Shown here one piece after another: positions 25,600-34,992 of a stretch of DNA of 64,000 bases. Source of the DNA: Truepera sp. (GTDB lineage Bacteria; Deinococcota; Deinococci; Deinococcales; Trueperaceae); NCBI GenBank assembly GCA_018333895.1, contig JAGXSJ010000137.1, positions 1 through 64,000 of the forward strand. The letters are read 5' to 3'. The notes beneath the pieces were generated by a model. That model was given only the letters and a program-made list of their open reading frames with translations, had not been told where the DNA came from and did not search any database. Each line of letters begins with the position of its first letter. Position 1 is the first letter of the stretch. The position numbers were made by a program, and so were the translations under genes.

Positions 25600-27549
25600 A
25601 TGGCCAAACTCCGCCCAGACAGCCTACTTGAGCTCACCTTCTTATCCGACCCTCAACTCAGTCCTGACGGGCGTTCCCTCGTCGCGGTCAGCACCATCAT
25701 CGAGCCGGGCAAAGGTGAAGGAAGTAGTTACCAGCCCCCCCGCTATCACAGCCGCCTGGTGCTGTATCAGACTGATGGGTCCGGTCACCAGGTCTTTACA
25801 CAGGGGACAAGCGACAGCAAGCCGCGCTTCAGTCCTGACGGCAGCAAGCTGGCCTTCTTAGCTAAGCGCAGCGACGACAAGCAGCCCCAGCTCTATCTAA
25901 TGTCACTTAGCGGCGGCGAAGCCGAGCGCCTGACCCAGCTAAAATCGGGGGTTTCGTCGTTTGTTTGGCATCCTGATAGCCAGCAGTTAGCCTTTATCTC
26001 CCGCGGTGACTGGGAAGACCGGGCGGCCCAAGAAGAGCGGGCGCGAGTTATCGAGCGGATGCACTACAAGTCGGACGGGCGCGGCTTTCGGCCGAGCGAA
26101 ATCGCTCAGGTCTATCTTATCTCGCTAGGCGATAAGGCGCCAAGGCGGCTCAGCAGCTTTGCTGCCAATCCGAGTGAGCTAGCCTTTCACCCTGACGGCC
26201 AGTCGCTCTATGTCTGCGCAGCGACTTGCCCAGCCGACGAGGATCGCTGGCATAGCGGGCTGTGGCAACTTCCGGCCACAGGCGGCGAGGCAGCCCTGAT
26301 GATAGACAGCAGCCAGATGGTAAGTGATGTAGCGCCCTCACCAGACGGCGCCGGGCTAGCTCTGATGGCGCCCGCCGAACCCGGCAACTTGGCCAGCCCG
26401 GTAGGCTTGTGGCTCTGGCAGGGTGGCCGCTTAAGTCTGCTAACCGGCGAGCTCGACGCGCAGCCCGGCATCGGCGGTGACAGCCGCTACGGCGACTCCC
26501 CCAACCGGCCCGCCTGGTCGGAGGACAGCCGCAGCCTAGTCATCAACGTCAATCGGGCTGGACGAAGCGCGCTTAGCCGTGTGTCGCTAGCGAGCGGCAA
26601 CATCCGGGCGCTGCACAGCGGCGACCGAGCGGTGACGGCGTTTAGCTATGCCGCCGGACGCCTGGCGTTCCTAGCCGAGACACCGAGTCGGCCTGGCGAG
26701 CTGTTCACCCTGGGGCGCGGGCGCGAAACGCAGCTCAGTCAGGTCAACACCGACTTTGTAGCGCGCTACCGCCTGGCCGAGGCTACCGAGCACACCACCC
26801 GTGCCGAGCGCGGCCCTCGACTGACTTACTGGACCCTAGCGCCGCGCAAGCCTCGTAAGGATAAGGCGCTGGTGTTGCAGGTTCACGGCGGGCCTCATAC
26901 CAACTACGGCTACGGCTTTTACTTCGAGTTTCAACTGCTCGCAGCACGCGGCTATACCGTGGCCTACGGCAACCCGCGCGGCAGCACCAGCTACGGCAGC
27001 GGCTTCGCCCAGAGCATCCTGGGCGGCTATGGCACCATAGACTCCGCCGACGTGCTGGCCATAGCCGACTCGGCCCGCGCAAGCCACACCGACTCCGAGG
27101 CTCCCATCCATCTAGCGGGTGGCAGCTACGGCGGCTTCATGACCAACTGGCTGATCACTCAGACCGCAGTCTTCCGCTCAGCAGTGACGCAGCGTTCGAT
27201 CTGTAACTGGCTGAGCTTTTATGGTACCTCCGATATCGGCTACCGCTTTAGCGAATATGAAGTGGGCGGTAATCCCTGGGCTGATACCGACAAGCTCTGG
27301 GCGCAGAGTCCACTTAAACACGTTGCCAACGTCACCACTCCGCTCTTGATTATCCACTCCGAGGAAGACCACCGCTGCCCAATCGAGCAGGCCGAGCAGT
27401 TCTATATCGCCCTTAAGCGGATCGGCAAGGCCGAGGTCCGCTTCATCCGCTTCCCCGATGAGTGCCACGAGCTATCGCGCTCGGGGCGGCCTGATAGACG
27501 AATAGAGCGTCTCAAGGCAATTGTGGACTGGTTCGAAACTCATCCCTGA
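25600..27549 (+). CDS. S9 family prolyl oligopeptidase / acylaminoacyl peptidase
   Basis: 649 residues. A seven-bladed propeller (about 10-380; repeated SPDGSKLAFLA and WHPDSQQLAF strands) caps an alpha/beta-hydrolase domain. The catalytic Ser is in GGSYGGFMTNW, the Asp in HSEEDHRCPIEQAEQF and the His in DECHELSRSGRPDRR. The HGGPHTNYGYGF oxyanion stretch is typical. No signal peptide is seen, so it is cytosolic and probably clears short peptides. It is monocistronic. Confidence 0.93.
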   Translation: MAKLRPDSLLELTFLSDPQLSPDGRSLVAVSTIIEPGKGEGSSYQPPRYHSRLVLYQTDGSGHQVFTQGTSDSKPRFSPDGSKLAFLAKRSDDKQPQLYLMSLSGGEAERLTQLKSGVSSFVWHPDSQQLAFISRGDWEDRAAQEERARVIERMHYKSDGRGFRPSEIAQVYLISLGDKAPRRLSSFAANPSELAFHPDGQSLYVCAATCPADEDRWHSGLWQLPATGGEAALMIDSSQMVSDVAPSPDGAGLALMAPAEPGNLASPVGLWLWQGGRLSLLTGELDAQPGIGGDSRYGDSPNRPAWSEDSRSLVINVNRAGRSALSRVSLASGNIRALHSGDRAVTAFSYAAGRLAFLAETPSRPGELFTLGRGRETQLSQVNTDFVARYRLAEATEHTTRAERGPRLTYWTLAPRKPRKDKALVLQVHGGPHTNYGYGFYFEFQLLAARGYTVAYGNPRGSTSYGSGFAQSILGGYGTIDSADVLAIADSARASHTDSEAPIHLAGGSYGGFMTNWLITQTAVFRSAVTQRSICNWLSFYGTSDIGYRFSEYEVGGNPWADTDKLWAQSPLKHVANVTTPLLIIHSEEDHRCPIEQAEQFYIALKRIGKAEVRFIRFPDECHELSRSGRPDRRIERLKAIVDWFETHP

Positions 27550-27643
27550 CACCGCTTAGGCTATTCGGTCGGGTTTGCGTTCCTCCCTGACTAATCAACC
27601 TGAGAGCAGTCAGATTCCTGACACCAATTGGATTTGGCCTAAA

Positions 27644-28465
27644 TTACCGGCTGCTACCGAGGAGTAGGCCGCGCTGCAGGTGGCGCTGCAGGTAGAGGAA
27701 TAGGAGTACGGCCGGCAGCGTGGCCGTCAACGTCGCTGCCATCACCTGTTGCCACTCGACAACGTATCGCCCGCCGACAGCAGAGAAGATCGCTATGGGC
27801 AAGGTATAGTTCTCAACCGAACGCAAGAGCGTCAGCGCCAACACGAATTCGTTCCACACCCAGATGAAGGTGAAGAGGGAGGTGACGGCGATAGCGGGGA
27901 GCGCCAGTGGCAAGAAGATGTAGCGGATGCTCTGCAAGCGGTTAGCGCCGTCGACCAGAGCAGCCTCCTCAAGCTCCGTGGGCAGGGCCTCGAAGTAGCG
28001 ATAGAGCATCCAGGTAGCAAAGGCGATATTGAAAGCAGCGTAGACCAGGATGATCGCCAGTAAGGTATCGAGGAGGTTGAACTGCACCATCGCCCGGAAG
28101 ATGCCCACCACCAGCACGAAAGGTGAGAGCATCTGGGTGACAAGGAGATACTGCTGAAAAACCCCTTTGCCCCAAAACGCGTAGCGGGCCATGGCGTAGG
28201 CTGCAAACACACTCACCGCCAACACCAGCAAGCTTGCCAAGGCAGTCACTATCAGGCTCGTGAGCAGCGCGTTCCCAATGTTTAGCGCGTCCCACATGGC
28301 GGTGAAGTTCTCCCAGGCAAACCTGCTCGGCAACCACCGCGGTGGGAAAGAAAAGACTTCGGCCCTAGGTTTTAGAGCGGTAGAGAGCATGACAGCAAAG
28401 GGGAAGAGGATTACCAGGGCCAAAGGGGCAAGCAGGAGCCAGTAGATGAAGCTGCGCTTAAGCAC
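27644..28465 (-). CDS. Sugar ABC transporter permease (MalG type)
   Basis: 273 residues with six predicted membrane helices. The EAA loop (ELEEAALVDGANRLQSIRYIFLPLALPAI, about 180-208) contacts the ATPase. It pairs with the upstream permease, overlapping it by 8 nt. The pair serves the CUT1 transporter of the adjoining sugar locus. No ATPase subunit is encoded here, so a shared MsmK/UgpC-type ATPase elsewhere is likely. Confidence 0.92.
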   Translation of the reverse strand: MLKRSFIYWLLLAPLALVILFPFAVMLSTALKPRAEVFSFPPRWLPSRFAWENFTAMWDALNIGNALLTSLIVTALASLLVLAVSVFAAYAMARYAFWGKGVFQQYLLVTQMLSPFVLVVGIFRAMVQFNLLDTLLAIILVYAAFNIAFATWMLYRYFEALPTELEEAALVDGANRLQSIRYIFLPLALPAIAVTSLFTFIWVWNEFVLALTLLRSVENYTLPIAIFSAVGGRYVVEWQQVMAATLTATLPAVLLFLYLQRHLQRGLLLGSSR

Positions 28466-29342
28466 GAGACTCCCCCCGTCGGGTTAGCAAGGCGAAAAGG
28501 ACGCTAATGGCCAGCAGGATGGCGAACATGATCAGTGACAGCGTCGCCGCCACGTCGAGGTCGCCAAAGCGAAAGGCGAGCTTATAGAGATAGGTGACCA
28601 GGATATCGGTGGTATTGGCCGGCCCGCCCTCGGTAAGCACCCAAATGATGGGAAAGGAGTTGAAGACGTAGATGACGTTGAGGATCACCGCCAGGTTAAA
28701 AAACGGCTTAAGCAGCGGCAAGGTGATGTAACGAAAAAGCGGCAGGCCGGTGGCGCCATCGACCCTGGCAGCATCGTAGATTTCGCCGGGCACGGAGGAC
28801 AAACCCCCTAAAAACACCGTTACCGTAAAGGGGATCGAGACTAGAATGCCGATCCCGATAGCTATTGGAAATGAGGTCTGGGCAGTAGCCAACCATACAA
28901 TCGGAGCGTTGATGAGGCCCAGGTCCATGAGTGTCGCGTTCAGTAGTCCGTGCTGGCCGCTCAGCGCCCAACGCCAGACGATGGCCGTCATAGCGAGCGA
29001 CACAGCCCAGGGCAAGAGGATGATGGTGCGAGCAATGCCGCGGCCAATAAATGGCTCGTTCAAGATCAGCGCAACCGGTAGCGACAGGAGTACTGTGCCA
29101 ACAACGATGCCGAAGGTCCAGACCAGCGTTCGGTAAAGGCTGGGAGCGAAGAGGGGATCACGCAAAAGATCGCTGAAGTTCTGCAAGCCGACGAACTGCT
29201 GGAGCATCCCAAAGCGATTGACCTCGTGAAGTGACATCCGCACCAGGTCGTAGACCGGATACCCTAGCGCAAAAAGGGTGAGCGCTAGGCTGGGGGCTAG
29301 CAGGAGATACGGGATAAGGCGGTTTAATTTGAAAAGTCGCAT
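28458..29342 (-). CDS. Sugar ABC transporter permease (MalF type)
   Basis: 294 residues with six membrane helices. The EAA motif is VPGEIYDAARVDGATGLPLFRYITLPLLKP (about 190-220). It is the second inner-membrane subunit of the CUT1-family importer, lying between the binding protein and the MalG-type subunit in one operon. Confidence 0.92.
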   Translation of the reverse strand: MRLFKLNRLIPYLLLAPSLALTLFALGYPVYDLVRMSLHEVNRFGMLQQFVGLQNFSDLLRDPLFAPSLYRTLVWTFGIVVGTVLLSLPVALILNEPFIGRGIARTIILLPWAVSLAMTAIVWRWALSGQHGLLNATLMDLGLINAPIVWLATAQTSFPIAIGIGILVSIPFTVTVFLGGLSSVPGEIYDAARVDGATGLPLFRYITLPLLKPFFNLAVILNVIYVFNSFPIIWVLTEGGPANTTDILVTYLYKLAFRFGDLDVAATLSLIMFAILLAISVLFALLTRRGESRA

Positions 29343-29392
29343 GATACTTAGGAGCCGGCGGCAAGGATGGTCTTACCGCCGGACAACCGGTG

Positions 29393-30601
29393 CTATCTAC
29401 CGAGGATACGGTTAATCTGCTCTGCTGCTTCGTTGAGTGCCTGTTCCGGCGGTGCCTGCTCTAGGTAGACGAGTTGCAGCGCCCGAACTGTAATGTCAGC
29501 AATCCTCTCCCACTCGGGGACGATCGGCGCGAAGCGAGCATGGGGAAGCAGGTCGACAATTGTGCCAAGCCTCGGGTGTTCGGCAAAGTAGAGATCTTCG
29601 GCGACCGCCTTAAGGACCGGCAACATCCCCTCGCCCTGGGTGAAACGGAAGCGATACTCGGGCTGAAAGGCGAACTCCAGGAACTGCCAAGCCGCCTCTT
29701 TGGCCCGCGAAGTGCTGAACATCATAATCGTGTCTGTCACCCCCATGGTGGCCGGGCGCTCTTTGAAGGGGAGGGCTGCAACGCCGTAGTTAAGGTCAGG
29801 CGCCTCTGCAGCGAGATGGCCGATAAACCAGGGGCCAGTAATCATCATCCCGAGGCGCCCTGCTTTGAAGAGCTCCTGCAGATCTTCGCGACCGTAGGCC
29901 GTCGGGCCTGGCTGGGTGAGACCGTCCCGGATCAGCTGGCGGTAAAACTCGGCAGCCGCTACCGCCTCCGGGCTGTTAATACCGCTCTGTCCGTCGTCGG
30001 TAAGGATATCCCCGCCAAAGGTCCAGAGGGCGTAGTACCAGTAGACGTCGGCTTCGATCTCCCCACCCTGCAAGCCAAAGCCAAACGCATCGGTCTCTTC
30101 TACGATGCGCCGGGCGGCTTCCCGAAGCTCATCCCAGCTTACCGGCGGCTCCGTGATGCCTGCCGCTTCGAAAAGATCCTTGTTGTAGTAAAAGGCTCTA
30201 ACGGACGCCGCCACCGGTAGGCCATAGGTCTTGCCGTCCAGGATAGACGGGGTAAGGAAAGCCTCGATGAACTGGCCTCTAAAAGCGTCGGTCATAAAGG
30301 CGTCTAGCGGCTCGGCCAGACCCTCTGCGACAAACTCGGCCAGCCAGCGGGTGCCGATGATCGAGATATCGGGCGCCCGCCCGCCCGCGATATCGGTGGT
30401 CAATCGCATGAAGAGAAGATCCCAGGGAACCACTTCGATGCGCACCTCGATATCCGGATGTGCGCGTTGAAAGTCCGCTGCAACGTCCTGAAAGAAGGGG
30501 CCGGTGAGGCCGCTGTATTCGGCAATCACCACTCTGAGCGAGGTTTGGGCCGCAGCGAGCCCCCACACCAGCAAAAACAGAACTACTAAAAGCCGCTTCA
30601 T
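29393..30601 (-). CDS. Extracellular sugar-binding protein of the ABC importer
   Basis: 402 residues, signal peptide MKRLLVVLFLLVWGLAAAQ. It is a cluster B binding protein (TLRVVIAEYSGLTGPFFQDVAADFQRAHPDIEVRIEVVPWD; PVAASVRAFYYNKDLFEAAGI). It is the first gene of the transporter operon and diverges from the pfk-agaS-aldolase genes, so the two units probably share a regulated region. The ligand is inferred to be an amino sugar or its oligomer from context only. Confidence 0.92.
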   Translation of the reverse strand: MKRLLVVLFLLVWGLAAAQTSLRVVIAEYSGLTGPFFQDVAADFQRAHPDIEVRIEVVPWDLLFMRLTTDIAGGRAPDISIIGTRWLAEFVAEGLAEPLDAFMTDAFRGQFIEAFLTPSILDGKTYGLPVAASVRAFYYNKDLFEAAGITEPPVSWDELREAARRIVEETDAFGFGLQGGEIEADVYWYYALWTFGGDILTDDGQSGINSPEAVAAAEFYRQLIRDGLTQPGPTAYGREDLQELFKAGRLGMMITGPWFIGHLAAEAPDLNYGVAALPFKERPATMGVTDTIMMFSTSRAKEAAWQFLEFAFQPEYRFRFTQGEGMLPVLKAVAEDLYFAEHPRLGTIVDLLPHARFAPIVPEWERIADITVRALQLVYLEQAPPEQALNEAAEQINRILGR

Positions 30602-30913
30602 GGTGTCTCCCTTTCCAGTATGGACGATATAACGATTGGTAGCGGAGCTGTCTCAGTCAGGCGCTTTGGACAACGCCACCTGCGACAACTTTCGGGCAAC
30701 GCCTACTATCCCGTGACCTCCTCTCCGGCTTCTTGAGCCAGAAGCCAGCGCGACTTCAGCTATCCAGCAGGCCTCACCACCTCAAGGTGCCTCTTGACCA
30801 TAACTGAACCTTAGGTTTAAGGATAGCGAACTTTTCTTGAAATGTCAAGGTCACAAGTTGAACTTTTTTGATAATATATGATAGGATAGGGTGGATTGTA
30901 AAGGAGTGCTGCT
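30602..30913. promoter_or_regulatory. Divergent control region of the sugar locus
   Basis: The 312-bp region holds two direct repeats, GAACTTTTCTTGA (30828-30840) and GAACTTTTTTGA (30860-30871), spaced 32 bp (three helical turns), with CTTGA-AATG-TCAAG between them. TTGAAC (30858-30863) and TAGGAT (30882-30887) form a plausible 18-bp-spaced promoter toward pfk. The repeats are candidate sites for the DeoR-type regulator encoded at 34195. Confidence 0.5.
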
Positions 30914-30982
30914 ATGGACAGTAGCCTTGACGCCGCTGAGTTCACTTTTCAACCGCCTATGCCCAGGGCTCTAAACGGATGA
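30914..30982 (+). CDS. 22-codon leader ORF coupled to the kinase gene
   Basis: ATG 30914 is preceded by AAAGGAG at a normal distance. The ORF (MDSSLDAAEFTFQPPMPRALNG) ends in a TGA that overlaps the kinase ATG (ATGA). The kinase itself has no ribosome-binding site of its own, so the short ORF probably delivers ribosomes to it. No run of rare or repeated codons suggesting attenuation is evident. Confidence 0.55.
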   Translation: MDSSLDAAEFTFQPPMPRALNG

Positions 30983-31956
30983 GAACCCTCTTGGTTGTCA
31001 GTGGTGGCGATGCTCCCGGGGTGAATGCCGCGCTCTACCATTACACGCGGGCTGCGGCTCTTAACGGCGATGAGGTTTTCGGCGCCATCGGGGCGTTCGA
31101 GGGTCTCCTGCAAGAGCAGCTCAAACCGCTCAGCCCACAGGAGCTGGATCCAGTGGTCGGTCAGGGTGGCAGCTATCTCCCTTCGAGTCGCGAACCGGTG
31201 CTTAAAGAGGCGTCCAACTGCGAGCGGCTAAAAGGCGTTCTGGAGCGACACTGCATCGACAACCTAGTGCTTTTCGGCGGTGACGGCACCTTAAGCAACC
31301 TGGCTGCCATCCTACAAAGCCTTAATATCGCCTGCCTCGGCATTCCAGCGACCATCGACAACGACGTGCCGGGCAGCGAGCTAACCCTCGGCTTCGCGTC
31401 GGCGTGCAGCATGGCCCAGCAAATGATCGACGGATTACGGGCCACAGCTCGAGCCCTCCCCGGGCGCGCCTTTGCCGTCGAAGTGCTCGGGGGCCACACC
31501 GGCTTCCTGGCACTCGATATTGCCTATGCCGCAGGAGCGGACGCTGTGCTCATCCCCGAATATGCTTATGACCTAGGGCGCATAGCCAAGCGCCTCCAAG
31601 ACGCGGCCAGAACTTATCGCTACGGTCTGGTCATCTATTCGGAGGGGATTGGCGACAGCCAGCGCTTTACCCAAGCCATGCACGCACACGGGCTTCACGT
31701 GCGCAGCAGCAAACTCGGGCACGCCCAGCGGGGCGCACCGCCGGTCCACCAGGATCGCAAACTTGCCGCCGATATGGCGCTGCTGGCCTATCACACCCTC
31801 CAGCAGGGGGCACGCCAGGGCACAGTGTTAGTGCAACAGGGCAAGGTGCGCTTTCTCAGAACCACCGTCGCAACACTGCCCCGCCGCCTCCCCGAGCGCT
31901 CGCTTTATGAGCGCGTTAACGGGCTGCCAGCGGCACCCAGGGAGAACACCCGATGA
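30979..31956 (+). CDS. PfkA-family phosphofructokinase, probably tagatose-6-phosphate kinase
   Basis: 325 residues. PfkA motifs are SGGDAPGVNAAL, FGGDGTLSNL, PATIDNDVPGS and EVLGGHTGFLALDIAYAAGAD. GGDG rather than GGDD points to ATP, not pyrophosphate, as donor. PATIDND in place of PKTIDND and a TFGF/LGFASAC stretch set it apart from housekeeping PfkA. Followed directly by an AgaS-like gene and a LacD-like aldolase, it most likely makes tagatose 1,6-bisphosphate. Confidence 0.8.
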   Translation: MRTLLVVSGGDAPGVNAALYHYTRAAALNGDEVFGAIGAFEGLLQEQLKPLSPQELDPVVGQGGSYLPSSREPVLKEASNCERLKGVLERHCIDNLVLFGGDGTLSNLAAILQSLNIACLGIPATIDNDVPGSELTLGFASACSMAQQMIDGLRATARALPGRAFAVEVLGGHTGFLALDIAYAAGADAVLIPEYAYDLGRIAKRLQDAARTYRYGLVIYSEGIGDSQRFTQAMHAHGLHVRSSKLGHAQRGAPPVHQDRKLAADMALLAYHTLQQGARQGTVLVQQGKVRFLRTTVATLPRRLPERSLYERVNGLPAAPRENTR

Positions 31957-33011
31957 GCGAATACCCCAACCACACCTATCAGGAGATCATGAGTCAACCC
32001 CAGTCCTGGCACGAGGCCCTGCAACGCTTCGAAGCCGCCAAGGAGGAGTTAGCTGCGTTATGGCAGCGCGAGCAGCTTGAGCGCGTCATCTTCACCGGCT
32101 GCGGCTCGACCTATTACCTGTCGCTGATGGGTGCACGCCTCTTTCAGCGTCTCACGGCTGTCCCCACCCAGGCTTATCCGGCCTCCGAACTAGTGCTCTT
32201 CCCTGACTCGGTCTATCTCAAGGCATCGCGAACGCTGCTAGTAGCGGTCTCGCGCTCCGGCAGCACCACCGAAACGGTCGCCGCGCTCAAGCTCTTTAAG
32301 GAGCTAAACCTCGGTCCAACCTTGACCCTAGGCTGTTACCGCGACAGCCCCTTAGCCCAGCAAGCAGACGTAGCCCTGATTGTGGACAGTGCTCGCGAGG
32401 CCAGCGTGGCGCAGACGCGCTCGTTCAGCAGCATGGCAGTGTTGGCACAGTGCCTAGCTCATTATCTGAGTCCAGAGCGGAGCATCGAACGACTGCTACC
32501 GTTGCCCGGAGCCTGCCAGCGGCTACTGGCGACCTACCAGGGGCTGGCTCAAGCCCTGGCTGAAGATGCCACCATCCAGCGTTTCTTCTTCCTGGGCACA
32601 GAAGCGCTTTATGGCCTTGCCTGCGAAGCCATGCTCAAGATGAAAGAGATGTCGCTGAGTTACAGTGAGGCCTTTCACACGCTCGAGTTCCGGCACGGCC
32701 CCATGTCGATGGTGGATCCGAGCGCCTTAGTGATTGGCCTTGTCTCTGACAGCGCCCTGCTCCCTGAGCAAGCGGTGCTAAAGCAGATGCGCTGGCAAGG
32801 TGCCAGAACGCTAAGTATCAGTGAGGACGGCCTAGCTGAAGCGCAGTTCACGGTTGCGCTGCAATCAGGTATCCCTGAAACAGCCAGAGCCATCCTCTAT
32901 CTGCCCGTTTTGCAGCTCTTGGCCTATTACCGGGCCTTGAGGAACGGCCAGAATCCCGATCAACCCGTTAATCTCGCGGCGGTCGTGACCCTGGATTCGC
33001 TGCTGGGCTAG
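31953..33011 (+). CDS. agaS: SIS-domain sugar isomerase/deaminase (AgaS-like)
   Basis: 352 residues, two SIS domains (about 30-165 and 190-330). HTYQEIMSQPQSW at the N terminus, TGCGSTYYLSLMGA, VAVSRSGSTTETVAAL, FSSMAVLAQC and AFHTLEFRHGPMSMVD follow the AgaS/GlmS sugar-phosphate isomerase pattern. AgaS converts galactosamine 6-phosphate to tagatose 6-phosphate with release of ammonia. The start overlaps the kinase stop by 4 nt. Confidence 0.82.
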   Translation: MSEYPNHTYQEIMSQPQSWHEALQRFEAAKEELAALWQREQLERVIFTGCGSTYYLSLMGARLFQRLTAVPTQAYPASELVLFPDSVYLKASRTLLVAVSRSGSTTETVAALKLFKELNLGPTLTLGCYRDSPLAQQADVALIVDSAREASVAQTRSFSSMAVLAQCLAHYLSPERSIERLLPLPGACQRLLATYQGLAQALAEDATIQRFFFLGTEALYGLACEAMLKMKEMSLSYSEAFHTLEFRHGPMSMVDPSALVIGLVSDSALLPEQAVLKQMRWQGARTLSISEDGLAEAQFTVALQSGIPETARAILYLPVLQLLAYYRALRNGQNPDQPVNLAAVVTLDSLLG

Positions 33012-33061
33012 GTGCTGAGCATAAGTGAGGGTTTATCAACCTAAGATTGGAGTCAGAGATC

Positions 33062-34048
33062 GTGCCAACACTCACCATCGGCAAATGGAACGGGCTGAAA
33101 AGGACAAGCAACGAAGCGGGCACTTTTAGTATTGTGGCCTTCGATCAGCGCGATAGCTATCGTCAGATGCTAGCGAGCAAAACCACCTATCGCGAAGCTG
33201 TCAAGATCAAGCAGGCGGTCGTTGAAGCGCTCTCGCCCTATGCCAGCGCCTTCTTGCTTGATCCGGAGTACGGTCTAGAGCCGGCTCTCTACCTGCACCG
33301 TACCAGCGGATTGATCCTGGCGGTCGAGAAGAGCGGTTACAGTGGGGACGCGACCTACCGCCGCACTGAGCTCTACGCGCACTGGAATGTGGCCAAGATC
33401 AAGCTTGCTGGCGCGCAAGCCGTTAAGTTGCTGGTCTACTATCACCCCAAGGCCGGTGCGCTAGCTAACGAGATCGAATCGCTCTCCGCAGACATTGCTG
33501 AACAGTGCAGAAACCACGACCTCTGCTACTTCCTTGAGCCGTTAATTTATAGCCTTGACCCGCGGCTGCCCAAAGCAAGCCCGGAGTTTGCCCGCCAGCG
33601 CCCTGAGCTAATTTGTGAGACCGCCACCAGGCTGGCGGCTACCGGACCGGATGTGCTTAAGCTCGAGTTCCCGGTAGATGTGACCTTCGATCCTGATCAG
33701 TCGCGCTGGCGTGACGCTTGCGCAGCCCTGAGCGAAGCCTCGCCGGTGCCGTGGGTGCTCCTCAGCGCCGGCGTGGAGTTTGAGCTCTTTAAGCAGCAGC
33801 TCGAGCTCGCTTGTGCCGCTGGTGCCAGCGGCTTCCTGGCCGGACGGGCGATCTGGCAGGAGGGCGTTAGCATGAGCCCGGAGTCCCGGCAAACTTTTTT
33901 GACTAAGACAGCGGTACCGCGCCTCCACCAGCTGACGGAGATCGTTAACGCTCATGCCCGGCCCTGGACGGCTTTCTTTTCCCCGGCACCTTTAGGGGAA
34001 GAAAGCGCCTTTGCCAAGTACGGCGCTTACAGCGGTTTTCACAAATAA
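33062..34048 (+). CDS. LacD-like tagatose-1,6-bisphosphate aldolase
   Basis: 328 residues. A class I aldolase barrel is indicated by FDQRDSYRQML, FLLDPEYGL, AVEKSGYSGD, HWNVAKIKLAGAQAVKLLVYYHP, FLEPLIY and DVLKLEFPVD; the last holds the likely Schiff-base lysine. GTG 33062 behind GGAG is preferred to TTG 33047. It splits the tagatose bisphosphate made by the upstream genes. The final codons (YSGFHK) come from sequence shared with the MITE-like element that follows. Confidence 0.8.
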   Translation: MPTLTIGKWNGLKRTSNEAGTFSIVAFDQRDSYRQMLASKTTYREAVKIKQAVVEALSPYASAFLLDPEYGLEPALYLHRTSGLILAVEKSGYSGDATYRRTELYAHWNVAKIKLAGAQAVKLLVYYHPKAGALANEIESLSADIAEQCRNHDLCYFLEPLIYSLDPRLPKASPEFARQRPELICETATRLAATGPDVLKLEFPVDVTFDPDQSRWRDACAALSEASPVPWVLLSAGVEFELFKQQLELACAAGASGFLAGRAIWQEGVSMSPESRQTFLTKTAVPRLHQLTEIVNAHARPWTAFFSPAPLGEESAFAKYGAYSGFHK

Positions 34049-34149
34049 TGAGTCGCCTTAGCGCAGGTATCATCTCTGCAAAGGCGCCCTGGAGAACGAT
34101 TCGCAGTCCTGCAAGCACCTGCAGGATCAAACCAGATGATACCTGCTAT
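34030..34149 (+). mobile_element. MITE-like element, copy 2, with one nested palindrome
   Basis: Inverted repeats at 34063-34075 and 34134-34146 (84 bp in all) match copy 1, including the left extension into the 3' end of the aldolase gene. One short palindrome, TCCTGCAAGCACCTGCAGGA, is at 34107-34126; the first palindrome of copy 1 is absent. Confidence 0.8.
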
Positions 34150-34194
34150 AAGTGAGCAACCGGCTCGCCAAAGGGGTAAGATCGGTTAACCATC

Positions 34195-34953
34195 ATGATC
34201 AAAGAAGATCGTCTCCACTATATCCTCAACCAGGTGCGCCAGAGCGGCAAGGGCATCGTGGGCGAGCTGAGCGCTGCGGCCGGGGTCAGCAACATCACGC
34301 TCAGACGCGACCTCAAAGAGCTCGCCGAGCAAGGTCTGATCCGCCGCGTTCATGGCGGCGTGGTCTATCCGGCGCAGTCACCGCAAGAGGCGCCGGTCAT
34401 CCAGCGGATGAAAGAGAACCGAAGCTTCAAAGAGCGGATTGCCAAGGTTGCCTCAGCCCTGATCCAAGACGGCGAGTCTCTCTTCATCGGCTCTGGCTCG
34501 ACCACGGCCCTGGTCGCTAGGGGGCTGAAGGGGCGGAGTCTAAGCGTTGTCACCAACGCCATTACGGTGGTTAATGAGCTAGCCGGCCAGGAAGGTGTCA
34601 ACGTGGTGGTCTTGGGCGGCATGCTGCGGGCTTCTGAGCTATCGATGCTCGGCCACATCACCGCACAGGCGCTCAAAGAAGTGCGCGTGAGCAAGGTGAT
34701 TATTGGGATTCACGCCATCGATTTGCGCGCGGGGCTCACCAACGACTACCTACCGGAGGTCTTGACCGATAGGGCGATTTTAGACCTCGGCTCCCAGGTG
34801 GTTCTGGTAGCTGACCATAGCAAGTTTGGCAAGGTCGCTTCGGCCTTCCTGGCCCCGTTAGAGCGACTTTCGACGGTGGTCACCGATGACCAGACCGATG
34901 CGGGGATGCTTTCGGCGCTACGCCAGCTAGGCATCACCGTGGTGCTCGCCTAG
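34195..34953 (+). CDS. DeoR/GlpR-family transcriptional repressor
   Basis: 252 residues. N-terminal helix-turn-helix DRLHYILNQVRQSGKGIVGELSAAAGVSNITLRRDLKELAEQGLIRRVHGG (about 5-57). The C-terminal sugar-phosphate sensor has FIGSGSTTALVARGL, VVTNAITVVNEL and DHSKFGKVA. It probably represses the transporter and tagatose-pathway genes until a sugar phosphate accumulates. A TAAGAT -10 box lies 12 nt before the ATG. Confidence 0.92.
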   Translation: MIKEDRLHYILNQVRQSGKGIVGELSAAAGVSNITLRRDLKELAEQGLIRRVHGGVVYPAQSPQEAPVIQRMKENRSFKERIAKVASALIQDGESLFIGSGSTTALVARGLKGRSLSVVTNAITVVNELAGQEGVNVVVLGGMLRASELSMLGHITAQALKEVRVSKVIIGIHAIDLRAGLTNDYLPEVLTDRAILDLGSQVVLVADHSKFGKVASAFLAPLERLSTVVTDDQTDAGMLSALRQLGITVVLA

Positions 34954-34992
34954 GGCCGCGTGGTGCGTGATCTACCCAAGAGGCGCAGCGAT

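Noticed and set aside
30812-30826. Third TTAAG direct-repeat box before the sugar kinase genes
   Set aside because: The half-sites (CTTAGG, TTTAAGG) are not at an 11-bp period.
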